From positions 1 through 7,395 of the forward strand of contig DAOTZS010000240.1 of NCBI GenBank assembly GCA_034434335.1: a stretch of 7,395 nucleotides of DNA. Reading direction: 5' to 3'. A model generated the notes under the pieces. It was given only the letters and a program-made list of their open reading frames with translations. It was not told the DNA's origin and made no database searches. This DNA comes from DAOTZS01 sp034434335. Its GTDB lineage: Bacteria; Chloroflexota; Anaerolineae; CG2-30-64-16. Made by a program: the position numbers and the translations under genes. Of the stretch, positions 1 through 5,320 are shown piece after piece; position 1 is the first letter of the stretch, and every line of letters starts with the position of its first letter.

Positions 1-123
1 CCCGGTCGACCAGGGCCTTGTCCACGGTCAGCGTGGTGGCTTGGGCTGGCCGACCCGCTGCGCGGGGCAGCAGGGCCTCAATAAGAGCATCTCGCGCCCG
101 ATCGCGTAGCCGGTATATCACTC
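1..123 (-). pseudogene. Downstream part of an ORF split by the IS, running off the left edge
   Basis: The minus strand has one open frame from the IS boundary to the left end of the window. It encodes about 40 residues, including the stretches IYRLRDRARDALIEALLPR and GRPAQATTLTVDKALVDR. The composition looks like real protein: a helical Arg/Ala/Leu-rich segment followed by a Gly-Arg-Pro turn. No upstream start exists within the IS except a GTG at the very edge. Deleting positions 124-1589 joins this frame directly to a short open frame beginning with ATG at 1614, so I infer that the IS interrupted the 5' end of a gene. I do not recognise the family with certainty. The style resembles helix-turn-helix proteins associated with transposases, but that is only an impression. 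Confidence 0.4.
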
Positions 124-136
124 GAGTTTAGACTAA
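124..136 (+). repeat. Left terminal inverted repeat of the IS
   Basis: GAGTTTAGACTAA is the exact reverse complement of 1577-1589. Its inner nine bases (TTAGACTAA) are themselves nearly palindromic. The transposase lies between the two copies and reads toward this end. Confidence 0.85.
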
Positions 137-140
137 CGCC

Positions 141-164
141 AAAAGACTCGGTGAGGCCGAGTCT
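141..164 (-). terminator. Rho-independent terminator after the transposase
   Basis: Arms AGACTCGG (144-151) and CCGAGTCT (157-164) form a perfect 8-bp stem around a 5-nt loop. Read on the minus strand, the stem is followed by TTT, making a four-T run with the last stem base. It lies 36 bp beyond the transposase stop and just inside the left inverted repeat. It would end the transposase transcript before it leaves the element. The T-run is short, so efficiency is uncertain. Confidence 0.6.
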
Positions 165-199
165 GTGAAAAAAGCTCTTTGACAACCGAATCGAGACGG

Positions 200-1522
200 T
201 CAGGTGGCCTTTTTCTTGGGCTTCTTTGCCTTCTTGACCACAGCATAGCGTTCCCGGCGCGTGCGCGGGCGTCCCTTGCGCCAACCGGGCGACTTTCCGC
301 GGGGTTTGGGCTCGCGGGCCGGTGTGCCAATCACCACCAAAAGTCCCGCCATCCCCTGGCACACCCGCCCTGGCGTCAGGTTGACCTGCCGCTTCTGCCA
401 CGGCAGGGGGTTGTCAGCCACGATCTCCCGCGCCAGCCACAACTCCCAGGTGATCAACGGCATCAAGTCGCTCCAGCGCTCACTTTGCTCTGGCGTTCCC
501 ACATGGGGCAGTGTCCAATGCAGACGCTGCTTGGCGAAGCGATACCAGTGGTCAACGGCAAAGCGGCGCAAATACAACCGCCATCCCTCGGCCAGCGTGG
601 GGAGTTCCTCCCCTACCCACGCCAGCCAGATGACCTTAGGGTGGCGCCGTGTACCGCGGGCCTGGAGTTGTTCGATGCGCACAACCGTCATGGGGTGGCC
701 AGGTGCCTTGCGGAAGCGCAGGTCCCGCCACAGGGAAAGCCGAATGTGTCCCAGCTGGGGATCATCCACTTCCAGGGTCTCCACCGGTGTCCCCCAGGTG
801 GCCGGGTCACTTAGCTTGAACTTGTCCCCATGCTTGCGGGGACGCCCCTTGCCCCTGTACGGCGGCGGTGGTCCCCACAGACACAGGTTGGGCCGTAGCC
901 GCATGATCTTGTCCGCCGGGATGTCGGCGGTCGCCAGCACAAAGGGAGCACAGCCGTATTCGGCATCCCACAGCGTGAGCGGCCGCATCGACAGCTCCTG
1001 GCACACCTCCCGCAGTTGGCGCGCTGCTTTCTCCGTAGGCTTCTCATCGGCTGCGATGCGTTCGTGGAGCAACGGCAAAGCCCAACTGCCCTGCGCATCG
1101 GGAACCCACGCGATCGTGCTGTACCCCTGGCCGATGGTAATAGGGCGGTTACCCGGCACCGACGTCGGCTGGTGTTCGACCGTGCGCTCCTTCAGCGCCG
1201 AGGAGAACACCCGCGGCCAAGCAGTATGATCCCCGGCCAGGATGGGGCGGGCACCCGTCGGTATCTGCCCCACGTACAGCCGCAGTAGGGCTTTTCGATC
1301 TGGTCGTCCGTCCTGCAGCGCTTCGTAGCTGCTAGACCACTTGCGACGGAAGACCGGCGCCAAGGTCAGTTCCGCGAAGGAGTTGACCCTGGACATCAGG
1401 ATGACCGCATCCGTCAGCTCGAACAAGGCATCTCTGGCGTTGCCAAGCTGGGTATAGGCCACCGTACGGAACTCGATCAGGTTGTTAAGCTGCATATTGG
1501 CAGCGGAGGTTTGTTCGTTCAT
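200..1522 (-). CDS. DDE-type transposase (IS4 superfamily-like), 440 aa
   Basis: This is the transposase of the surrounding IS, predicted to cut and rejoin the element ends with an RNase H-fold catalytic core. Visible motifs are LAGDHTAWPR with candidate catalytic Asp98, LWDAEYG with Asp186, and a C-terminal segment with Tyr317, Arg320, Asp324 and Lys331. That spacing matches the Y-(2)-R-(3)-E-(6)-K signature of IS4-type transposases, except that the Glu is Asp324 (in FAVDHWYRFAKQRL). The C-terminus is strongly basic (KKAKKPKKK). The length is normal for a full transposase and no frameshift is seen. The ATG at 1522 has GGAGG only one base upstream, which is unusually close; two in-frame stops just upstream rule out an earlier start. 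A hairpin lies in the leader. Long plus-strand open frames across this gene are shadows. Confidence 0.9.
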   Translation of the reverse strand: MNEQTSAANMQLNNLIEFRTVAYTQLGNARDALFELTDAVILMSRVNSFAELTLAPVFRRKWSSSYEALQDGRPDRKALLRLYVGQIPTGARPILAGDHTAWPRVFSSALKERTVEHQPTSVPGNRPITIGQGYSTIAWVPDAQGSWALPLLHERIAADEKPTEKAARQLREVCQELSMRPLTLWDAEYGCAPFVLATADIPADKIMRLRPNLCLWGPPPPYRGKGRPRKHGDKFKLSDPATWGTPVETLEVDDPQLGHIRLSLWRDLRFRKAPGHPMTVVRIEQLQARGTRRHPKVIWLAWVGEELPTLAEGWRLYLRRFAVDHWYRFAKQRLHWTLPHVGTPEQSERWSDLMPLITWELWLAREIVADNPLPWQKRQVNLTPGRVCQGMAGLLVVIGTPAREPKPRGKSPGWRKGRPRTRRERYAVVKKAKKPKKKAT

Positions 1523-1542
1523 GCCTCCGTTTTATTACCAAC

Positions 1543-1571
1543 CAGCGATTCGCGCAAATCGCACATCGCTG
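1543..1571 (-). promoter_or_regulatory. Leader hairpin between the IS end and the transposase start
   Basis: CAGCGAT (1543-1549) pairs with ATCGCTG (1565-1571). Inside, after a 2x2 internal loop, GCG (1552-1554) pairs with CGC (1560-1562) around a 5-nt loop. It lies 21 bp upstream of the transposase start. By inference it could be a protein-binding palindrome or an RNA structure limiting transposase expression; neither role is shown by the sequence alone. Confidence 0.4.
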
Positions 1572-1576
1572 CTGAA

Positions 1577-1589
1577 TTAGTCTAAACTC
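1577..1589 (-). repeat. Right terminal inverted repeat of the IS
   Basis: TTAGTCTAAACTC is the exact reverse complement of the left repeat at 124-136. It marks the transposase-proximal end of the element, 54 bp upstream of the transposase start codon. Confidence 0.85.
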
Positions 1590-1614
1590 CAGAGATAAGA
1601 GCGATTACACCCAT
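1590..1614 (-). pseudogene. Possible 5' start of the ORF split by the IS
   Basis: On the minus strand, ATG at 1614 opens a short frame (MGVIALISG) that runs into the IS end and stops at a TAG inside the inverted repeat. If the IS is removed, the frame continues without a break into the open frame at 123-1. The start has no strong ribosome binding site and lies 35 bp downstream of the nucleoside hydrolase stop. The fragment is too short to identify by content; the in-frame junction is the only support. Confidence 0.3.
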
Positions 1615-1648
1615 TTCAATCGGCCTGAATAGTTACACTGCATCTTCC

Positions 1649-2563
1649 TCACCGGGTCAGACGTTCTGCAATAAACTGCTCGGCCCGCGGCGCGTCGACC
1701 TCCAGGGCCACACGAGCGGTCGCCGGCGCGTCGGCCGTGGGCAGCGCAACCAGCAACGCGCCGGCAGTATGTTCTCCGCGCGTCTCGACAAAGGCCCGTA
1801 CCGGCTCCAGCCTGACCAGCCCCGGCTGGATCAACGTAGCCACAGCCAGGGGGTCATGCAGATACGTCCAGCCCCGGGCGACGAAAGGGGGATAGAGCTC
1901 CACCTGGTCGGCCACTGCCTGGTGGAAGGGATCGCCCACCCCGCGCAGCCGCGCCACGTCGGCTGGCCGGATCGCCACCTGGGTGGTCACATCCAGGGGC
2001 ACGATGGTGGGAATGACGCCGGCCGAAAGCACGATGTGAGCCGCTTCCGGGTCGCAGCGGAAGTTGTGCTCCACCCAGGGCAGGTGCAGGGCAGCCGCAC
2101 CCCCCACAACCCCGCCCATCAACACCAGGCCGGCCAGCTGCGTGGCCAGACGCGGCTCCCGCAGAAAGGCCAGCGCCACATTGGTCAGCGGGCCAATCGC
2201 CACCAGGGTGATCTTGCCCGGATGGGCCATCACCGTCTCCACGATGAGATCAACCGCGTGCCCTGGAGGGGGGTCGAACGCCTCATCCCCGGGCCCCAGC
2301 AAGCCACGGCCCTCATGCCCTGCCCAATAGACCGGGACCTTGCCCAATAGCGGCCGGCTGGCTCCGGCTGCCACCGGGATGTCTTCCCTCCCGCGCAGGG
2401 CCAGCAACTTGCGCACCATCCGCCCACGCAAGATCACATCGCCGTAGACCGTGGTCACGGCCACCAGCTCCAGCTCTGGCGAGGCCAGGATCAGGGCCAG
2501 GGCCAGGCAATCATCCACGTCGGTGCCAATATCGGTATCAAGAATAACGCGTTTGGGTTCCAT
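1649..2563 (-). CDS. Nucleoside hydrolase (inosine-uridine preferring type), 304 aa
   Basis: This is a predicted cytosolic N-ribohydrolase that splits the N-glycosidic bond of nucleosides to give ribose and a free base, in purine or pyrimidine salvage or breakdown. The N-terminal Asp-rich calcium-binding motif is DTDIGTDVDD (residues 9-18), a variant with two extra residues before the final DD compared with the classic DTDPGxDD form. GPLTNVALA (124-132), the substrate-side segment HNFRCDPEAA (166-175) and HDPLAVA (236-242) follow, the last supplying the fourth metal-binding Asp with a preceding His. Length is normal for the family. The ATG at 2563 has a strong GGGAGG six bases upstream. It lies 75 bp downstream of the DUF1028 gene on the same strand, suggesting co-transcription. 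The preferred base cannot be read from the sequence. Confidence 0.93.
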   Translation of the reverse strand: MEPKRVILDTDIGTDVDDCLALALILASPELELVAVTTVYGDVILRGRMVRKLLALRGREDIPVAAGASRPLLGKVPVYWAGHEGRGLLGPGDEAFDPPPGHAVDLIVETVMAHPGKITLVAIGPLTNVALAFLREPRLATQLAGLVLMGGVVGGAAALHLPWVEHNFRCDPEAAHIVLSAGVIPTIVPLDVTTQVAIRPADVARLRGVGDPFHQAVADQVELYPPFVARGWTYLHDPLAVATLIQPGLVRLEPVRAFVETRGEHTAGALLVALPTADAPATARVALEVDAPRAEQFIAERLTR

Positions 2564-2569
2564 GGGCAG

Positions 2570-2575
2570 CCTCCC
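2570..2575 (-). promoter_or_regulatory. Ribosome binding site of the nucleoside hydrolase
   Basis: GGGAGG on the minus strand lies 6 nt before the ATG at 2563 and fixes this start. Confidence 0.7.
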
Positions 2576-2638
2576 AGGATATTCTCGGCCACGCTTGTCC
2601 CGTCTGCTTCGCTCTCCCCCTTTCTTCGCCGTGTCTGA

Positions 2639-3538
2639 TCAGGCGCCGCCGAACTTGCGGCGCAGGAACTCCAGCACCACGCGGTCGATCTGATCATCTG
2701 TGCGCCAGCGCTCCTCCAGGTTCTCAATCCCCACCAGCGTCCTCATGGCCTGCCGGGTCGCCTCGTCGTAGACGCCGGAGATTGGGCCGTGGTAATGGCC
2801 GGTACGGCGGGCTATGGTCTGCAGCTCGCGGGTGATCGCTTCGTCAATGGGCAGGAGGTCTGCTGGATCGCTGGGGAAGAGGTAGAGCTTGTGCAGGCTT
2901 AGCAGGCGCTGCAATTCCTCAATGGGGGCCGGGTGGTCATCCACACGCAGGTCAATGAAACGGTCATTGCGGCCGCCATAGCCGCCACCCTGGCGTACTA
3001 CCAGCAGGGCTGCCGACTGCTGGCCCCGGCTATCGCCGCCGGCAGCCTGGCCGGCGGCCAGCGCGGCCAGCAGGCGATCCCACAGCCGGCCCTGGGCCGT
3101 GGCGAACGTCTCGGCCATGGCATCCACCGTCTCGGCGCTGACCAGGATGTTGCCCTGGCAGGCATAGCCTGGCCCGGTCCGGCCGCCGGCCCAGGGCAGA
3201 CATGCCGCGCCGGTGAAGGTGGCGGCGTTGCCCCGCGCGTCCACAATCCCCACCTGACGGTGAGCAGCATCGTCATCACTGGCGACCAGGCGGTCAAGGG
3301 CTTCCTGGGCTGTCAGACCAGAGGCCAGCAGCGCCAGGCCGTCGGGGCCGAACGCGGTATTGGCCCAGGCCTGGGTGGCGATGGCCCCCACACCGGCCTT
3401 TGCCCATGGCACCACCGCGCCCACAGCCAGGAACTTGGACTCGACAGCCACGCCCAGGTCGCCTGTTGCGGGGTCGTACGCCACAATCGAAAAGGTAGAG
3501 GGCACACACAGGAAAGCAGGGAGATCAAACCGGTTCAT
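2639..3538 (-). CDS. DUF1028 family protein with C-terminal peptidoglycan-binding-like domain, 299 aa
   Basis: Residues 14-215 match the DUF1028 pattern: STFSIVAYDPATGDLGVAV near the N-terminus, VGAVVPWAKAGVGAIATQ (39-56), QGNILV (128-133), AGGD.RG.QSAALLV (166-180) and IDLRVDDHPAPI (195-206). The family is thought to have an N-terminal nucleophile hydrolase-like fold, but its substrate is not established. Residues ~220-299 resemble the putative peptidoglycan-binding tail found on some members (Y/H-GPISGVYDEATRQAM, 249-265). No signal peptide or membrane segment is seen, so binding to the cell wall is doubtful. An in-frame ATG 34 codons upstream (3640) would give 333 aa. I chose the ATG at 3538 because it has GGAGG five bases upstream and conserved sequence begins shortly after. 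It is the first gene of a likely operon with the nucleoside hydrolase. Confidence 0.9.
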   Translation of the reverse strand: MNRFDLPAFLCVPSTFSIVAYDPATGDLGVAVESKFLAVGAVVPWAKAGVGAIATQAWANTAFGPDGLALLASGLTAQEALDRLVASDDDAAHRQVGIVDARGNAATFTGAACLPWAGGRTGPGYACQGNILVSAETVDAMAETFATAQGRLWDRLLAALAAGQAAGGDSRGQQSAALLVVRQGGGYGGRNDRFIDLRVDDHPAPIEELQRLLSLHKLYLFPSDPADLLPIDEAITRELQTIARRTGHYHGPISGVYDEATRQAMRTLVGIENLEERWRTDDQIDRVVLEFLRRKFGGA

Positions 3539-3543
3539 CTTGG

Positions 3544-3548
3544 CCTCC
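3544..3548 (-). promoter_or_regulatory. Ribosome binding site deciding the DUF1028 start
   Basis: GGAGG on the minus strand lies 5 nt before the ATG at 3538. It overlaps another in-frame ATG (3550), which therefore is probably not used. Confidence 0.7.
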
Positions 3549-3586
3549 ATAAGGGATGGCAGAAGACAACCCGCATAGCGGGGCAA

Positions 3587-3596
3587 GACATATGTC
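3587..3596. promoter_or_regulatory. Perfect 10-bp palindrome upstream of the DUF1028 operon
   Basis: GACATATGTC lies about 50 bp upstream of the DUF1028 start. A small hairpin (CCCGC 3570-3574 / GCGGG 3578-3582) lies between it and the gene. A dimeric regulator site is possible, but no clear -35/-10 pair is visible, so the role is inference only. Confidence 0.2.
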
Positions 3597-3764
3597 GTAA
3601 CATGCCGGATAGCTTGCGGGCCTTCGGCAAGGGTCACCATAAGACCTCATTCGCCGACCCCCACGTCCGGCCACCGAATCTTACCACAAGCAGAGCCACA
3701 ACGGGAAACGCCACCCGGCACGAGGTGGGTCCCAAATTTACCGGCCAGGGGGTATACCCACGGG

Positions 3765-3791
3765 TAGGGGCGACCCTGGTGGTCGCCCCTA
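3765..3791. repeat. Left palindromic end module, 11-bp stem
   Basis: TAGGGGCGACC (3765-3775) and GGTCGCCCCTA (3781-3791) are perfect inverted arms around the 5-nt loop CTGGT. The matching right module (4025-4053) has one arm shortened by two G residues, so its stem is imperfect. Confidence 0.8.
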
Positions 3792-3818
3792 TTGGCATCA
3801 AGTTAACGGTCAAAGCTC

Positions 3819-3862
3819 CCCTCCCCTGCCGCGCCCCCCTACGGGGGGCTGGCGGGGGAGGG
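3819..3862. repeat. GC-rich nested hairpin unit A
   Basis: Three nested stems are visible: CCCTCCCC (3819-3826) with GGGGAGGG (3855-3862), GCC (3828-3830) with GGC (3851-3853), and GCCCCCC (3833-3839) with GGGGGGC (3843-3849) around the loop TAC. Unit B has the same plan. Confidence 0.8.
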
Positions 3863-3926
3863 TGGCCGCAGGCCGGGTGGGGGCCCACCGCGCCTCTGCA
3901 GAGTTGCGGGTTGGCCCCCACCCTGG

Positions 3927-3968
3927 CCCTCCCCCGCTGCGCCCCCTCCGGGGGCTGGCAGGGGAGGG
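3927..3968. repeat. GC-rich nested hairpin unit B
   Basis: CCCTCCCC (3927-3934) pairs with GGGGAGGG (3961-3968) and, inside, GCCCCC (3941-3946) pairs with GGGGGC (3950-3955) around a 3-nt loop. It is a direct, slightly diverged repeat of unit A with compensating changes in the inner stem (six rather than seven pairs). Confidence 0.8.
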
Positions 3969-4118
3969 TATTGGCCCCCACCCCCAGGAGAGACCAGCTA
4001 ACCGGCCACCCCTAACTTGATGCCTATAGGCGACCCTCGTGGTCGCCCCTATAAGGCAGGGACAAGAGAGACGGGGCTGAACCCTCGCGCTGAGAGAGCA
4101 AAGCCACCGTCATGGGGG

Positions 4119-4180
4119 CCTGCTGGGGGCAGGACTGGCCCGTAGGGCTTCGCCCTTTCAGCCTGGAGCTTAAGCTCAGG
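4119..4180. other. Cluster of three small hairpins in the intergenic region
   Basis: CCTGC (4119-4123) pairs with GCAGG (4129-4133). AGGG (4144-4147) pairs with CCCT (4153-4156) around CTTCG. The perfect 12-bp palindrome GAGCTTAAGCTC (4166-4177) is flanked by CCT and AGG. The stretch from 4054 to 4363 otherwise holds no gene I can support. The hairpins could be a small RNA, a leader of the downstream kinase gene, or repeat remnants. I recognise no known RNA family. Confidence 0.25.
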
Positions 4181-4274
4181 GGCAGCTCGCCATCCCTGGA
4201 ACGATGATAGTGTTATCCGCTCCCGCACCTCCTCTTGTCCGACAACAGAGTTCGGCTGTTGGGGAAAGTTAGGG

Positions 4275-4280
4275 TAAAAT
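4275..4280 (+). promoter_or_regulatory. Possible -10 box for the Clp1-like kinase gene
   Basis: TAAAAT matches the TATAAT consensus at five of six positions in an AT-richer patch of otherwise GC-rich sequence. The -35 region is weak (TTCGGC at 4251-4256, spacing 18). If used, transcription would begin near 4287, after the upstream TTG start candidate at 4235 and before the GTG at 4364. Confidence 0.25.
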
Positions 4281-4363
4281 GTAAGCTATACCTTGAGGGC
4301 AACAGACGTCAGCCCCGCTGGGCTGGCTGGCGTTTCATCCTGCACCCGGAGCAGCCACCAATC

Positions 4364-5257
4364 GTGGAGACAGATATCCCCGCCTCCTGGACACAGTTGC
4401 CATTTGCGGAGTTGCGCGGTGTCCTGCTGATCGTCGGCGCATCCGACACGGGCAAAAGCACTCTCGGCCGCTACCTCTACGAAAGCCTGCGCGGCATGGG
4501 GTGCTGCGTCGCCTATCTGGACGGCGATCCTGGCCAGAGCACGCTGGGACCACCGGCCACCATCACCCTGGGGCTGGCTTCTGGCGATGAGACGGCCTTC
4601 CCGCCTCAGGGTCGCGTGTGGCAGCGTTTCATCGGCTCGGTATCCCCGCGTGGCCACATGTTGCCCCTTCTGAGCGGTGCCCGCCGGCTGATTGACGCGG
4701 CCCGTGATGCTGGCGCCGAGGTGATTATCTATGACACCACCGGGCTGGTGGATTCAGCCCAGGGCGGGGTCACCCTCAAGCTGGCCAAGGTTGACCTCCT
4801 CTGCCCAAGCACAGTGATCGCCATCCAGCGCGGCCAGGAACTGGAGCCATTGCTGTCGCCCTTACGGCGCAGCCACCGGGTGCGCCTGATCGAGCTCCAG
4901 CCATCTCCGGCGGTCCGGCCACGCGATCTGGCTACCCGCCAGGCCCATCGGGCAGCCCAATTTGCGCGCTACTTTGCCGCAGCCCATTCCAAGGTTGTCA
5001 ACTGGGAGGAGGTGGCCGTGTTCCCGGCCCCCGACTTCGTGTTCGGGCAACTGGTAGCCCTGGAGGATGCAGATGGGTTCACCATGGGGTTGGGCATCGT
5101 TCGCCAGGCAGATTTCAGAAGCCGGCAGGTGGTGTTACATACGCCCTTGGCTTCCCTGCGTGGCGTGGATGCTGTGCGCCTGGGGGATCTGGTGATTGAC
5201 CAGAGCACCTATCGGGACCGGCGCCTGATCTCCTATCAAACAGGGGGGCTGTCGTAG
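4364..5257 (+). CDS. Clp1/Grc3-type P-loop polynucleotide kinase homologue, ~297 aa
   Basis: This resembles the Clp1 family of kinases, which transfer the ATP gamma-phosphate to 5'-hydroxyl ends of RNA or DNA. Numbered from the GTG at 4364, the Walker A motif GASDTGKST is at residues 25-33. The family hallmark DGDPGQST starts at residue 53, supplying acidic residues and the Gln-loop. IIYDTTGLV (Walker B-like, Asp124) follows. The C-terminal ~75 residues (from FPAPDFVFGQLVALED) look like the small beta-rich domain of bacterial and archaeal members. The start is uncertain: an in-frame TTG at 4235 would add 43 residues but has no ribosome binding site and weakly coding-like codon use. The GTG starts just before DIPASW, where such proteins usually begin, with GGAG 12 bases upstream. 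A nitroreductase gene follows 63 bp downstream. Substrate is not known. Confidence 0.83.
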   Translation: METDIPASWTQLPFAELRGVLLIVGASDTGKSTLGRYLYESLRGMGCCVAYLDGDPGQSTLGPPATITLGLASGDETAFPPQGRVWQRFIGSVSPRGHMLPLLSGARRLIDAARDAGAEVIIYDTTGLVDSAQGGVTLKLAKVDLLCPSTVIAIQRGQELEPLLSPLRRSHRVRLIELQPSPAVRPRDLATRQAHRAAQFARYFAAAHSKVVNWEEVAVFPAPDFVFGQLVALEDADGFTMGLGIVRQADFRSRQVVLHTPLASLRGVDAVRLGDLVIDQSTYRDRRLISYQTGGLS

Positions 5258-5311
5258 CAAGTCGTTCCTATGGGCAACGTCCCCCGTGTCTATCCATAAA
5301 CCTATCTCAAC

Positions 5312-5315
5312 GAGG
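5312..5315 (+). promoter_or_regulatory. Ribosome binding site deciding the nitroreductase start
   Basis: GAGG sits 5 nt before the ATG at 5321. A GTG at 5315, two codons earlier in frame, lies inside this site and is therefore unlikely to be the start. Confidence 0.65.
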
Positions 5316-5320
5316 TGAAC

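Larger units (their letters stand above)
124..1589 (-). mobile_element. Insertion sequence, 1466 bp, single transposase, 13-bp perfect TIRs
   Basis: The ends carry a perfect 13-bp inverted repeat: GAGTTTAGACTAA at 124-136 and its reverse complement at 1577-1589. Weaker similarity extends outward (TATC at 116-119 against GATA at 1593-1596). Inside are one transposase gene on the minus strand, a 5' leader hairpin and a terminator hairpin near the left end. This is a complete single-gene IS layout. I find no convincing target-site duplication next to the repeats. The transposase has the YREK-like spacing of the IS4 superfamily (which includes IS701-like groups), so I place the element there by inference. 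The exact IS family would need a database comparison. Confidence 0.85.
3765..4053. repeat. Compound palindromic (MITE/REP-like) intergenic element
   Basis: The block is bounded by two ~41-nt copies of one module in opposite orientation, 3765-3805 and 4013-4053. They share the 12-bp word GGCATCAAGTTA (3794-3805; reverse complement at 4013-4024) and the arm TAGGGGCGACC/GGTCGCCCCTA. Between them lie two similar hairpin units (3819-3862 and 3927-3968), two direct copies of TTGGCCCCCACCC (3911-3923 and 3971-3983), a near-complete inverted copy of that word (3875-3887), and the perfect palindrome CTCTGCAGAG near the centre (3894-3903). There is no coding capacity I trust: an open frame on the plus strand through it is a by-product of GC-rich sequence. 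It is most likely a non-autonomous mobile or REP-type repeat; function is unknown. Confidence 0.7.

Noticed and set aside
261..1229. 322-codon open frame on the plus strand
   Set aside because: It lies fully opposite the transposase, whose motifs are clear. The translation has no family signature and is typical antisense shadow of GC-rich coding DNA.
81..1602. ATAAGAGC at 81-88 and 1595-1602 as a target-site duplication
   Set aside because: The copies are 35 bp and 5 bp from the inverted repeats, so they do not abut the element ends. An 8-bp match in flanks of this size can arise by chance.
3639..3640. Upstream ATG start (3640) for the DUF1028 protein
   Set aside because: The extra 34 residues do not match the family and the ATG at 3538 has a near-ideal ribosome binding site.
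3634..3981. 115-codon open frame on the minus strand upstream of DUF1028
   Set aside because: It reads through the GC-rich hairpin units; the product is low-complexity Pro/Gly/Arg-rich sequence with no signature.
2933..4015. 360-codon open frame on the plus strand
   Set aside because: Its first half is antisense to the DUF1028 gene and its second half runs through the palindromic repeats. There is no coherent protein pattern and no ribosome binding site of note.
3765..4053. CRISPR array
   Set aside because: The repeats are few, inverted and unequally spaced, with no unique spacers of constant length and no cas gene in the window.
4144..4159. Rho-independent terminator AGGG-CTTCG-CCCT followed by TTT
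   Set aside because: The stem is only four to five pairs, the T-run is three bases, and no plus-strand gene lies upstream for it to terminate.
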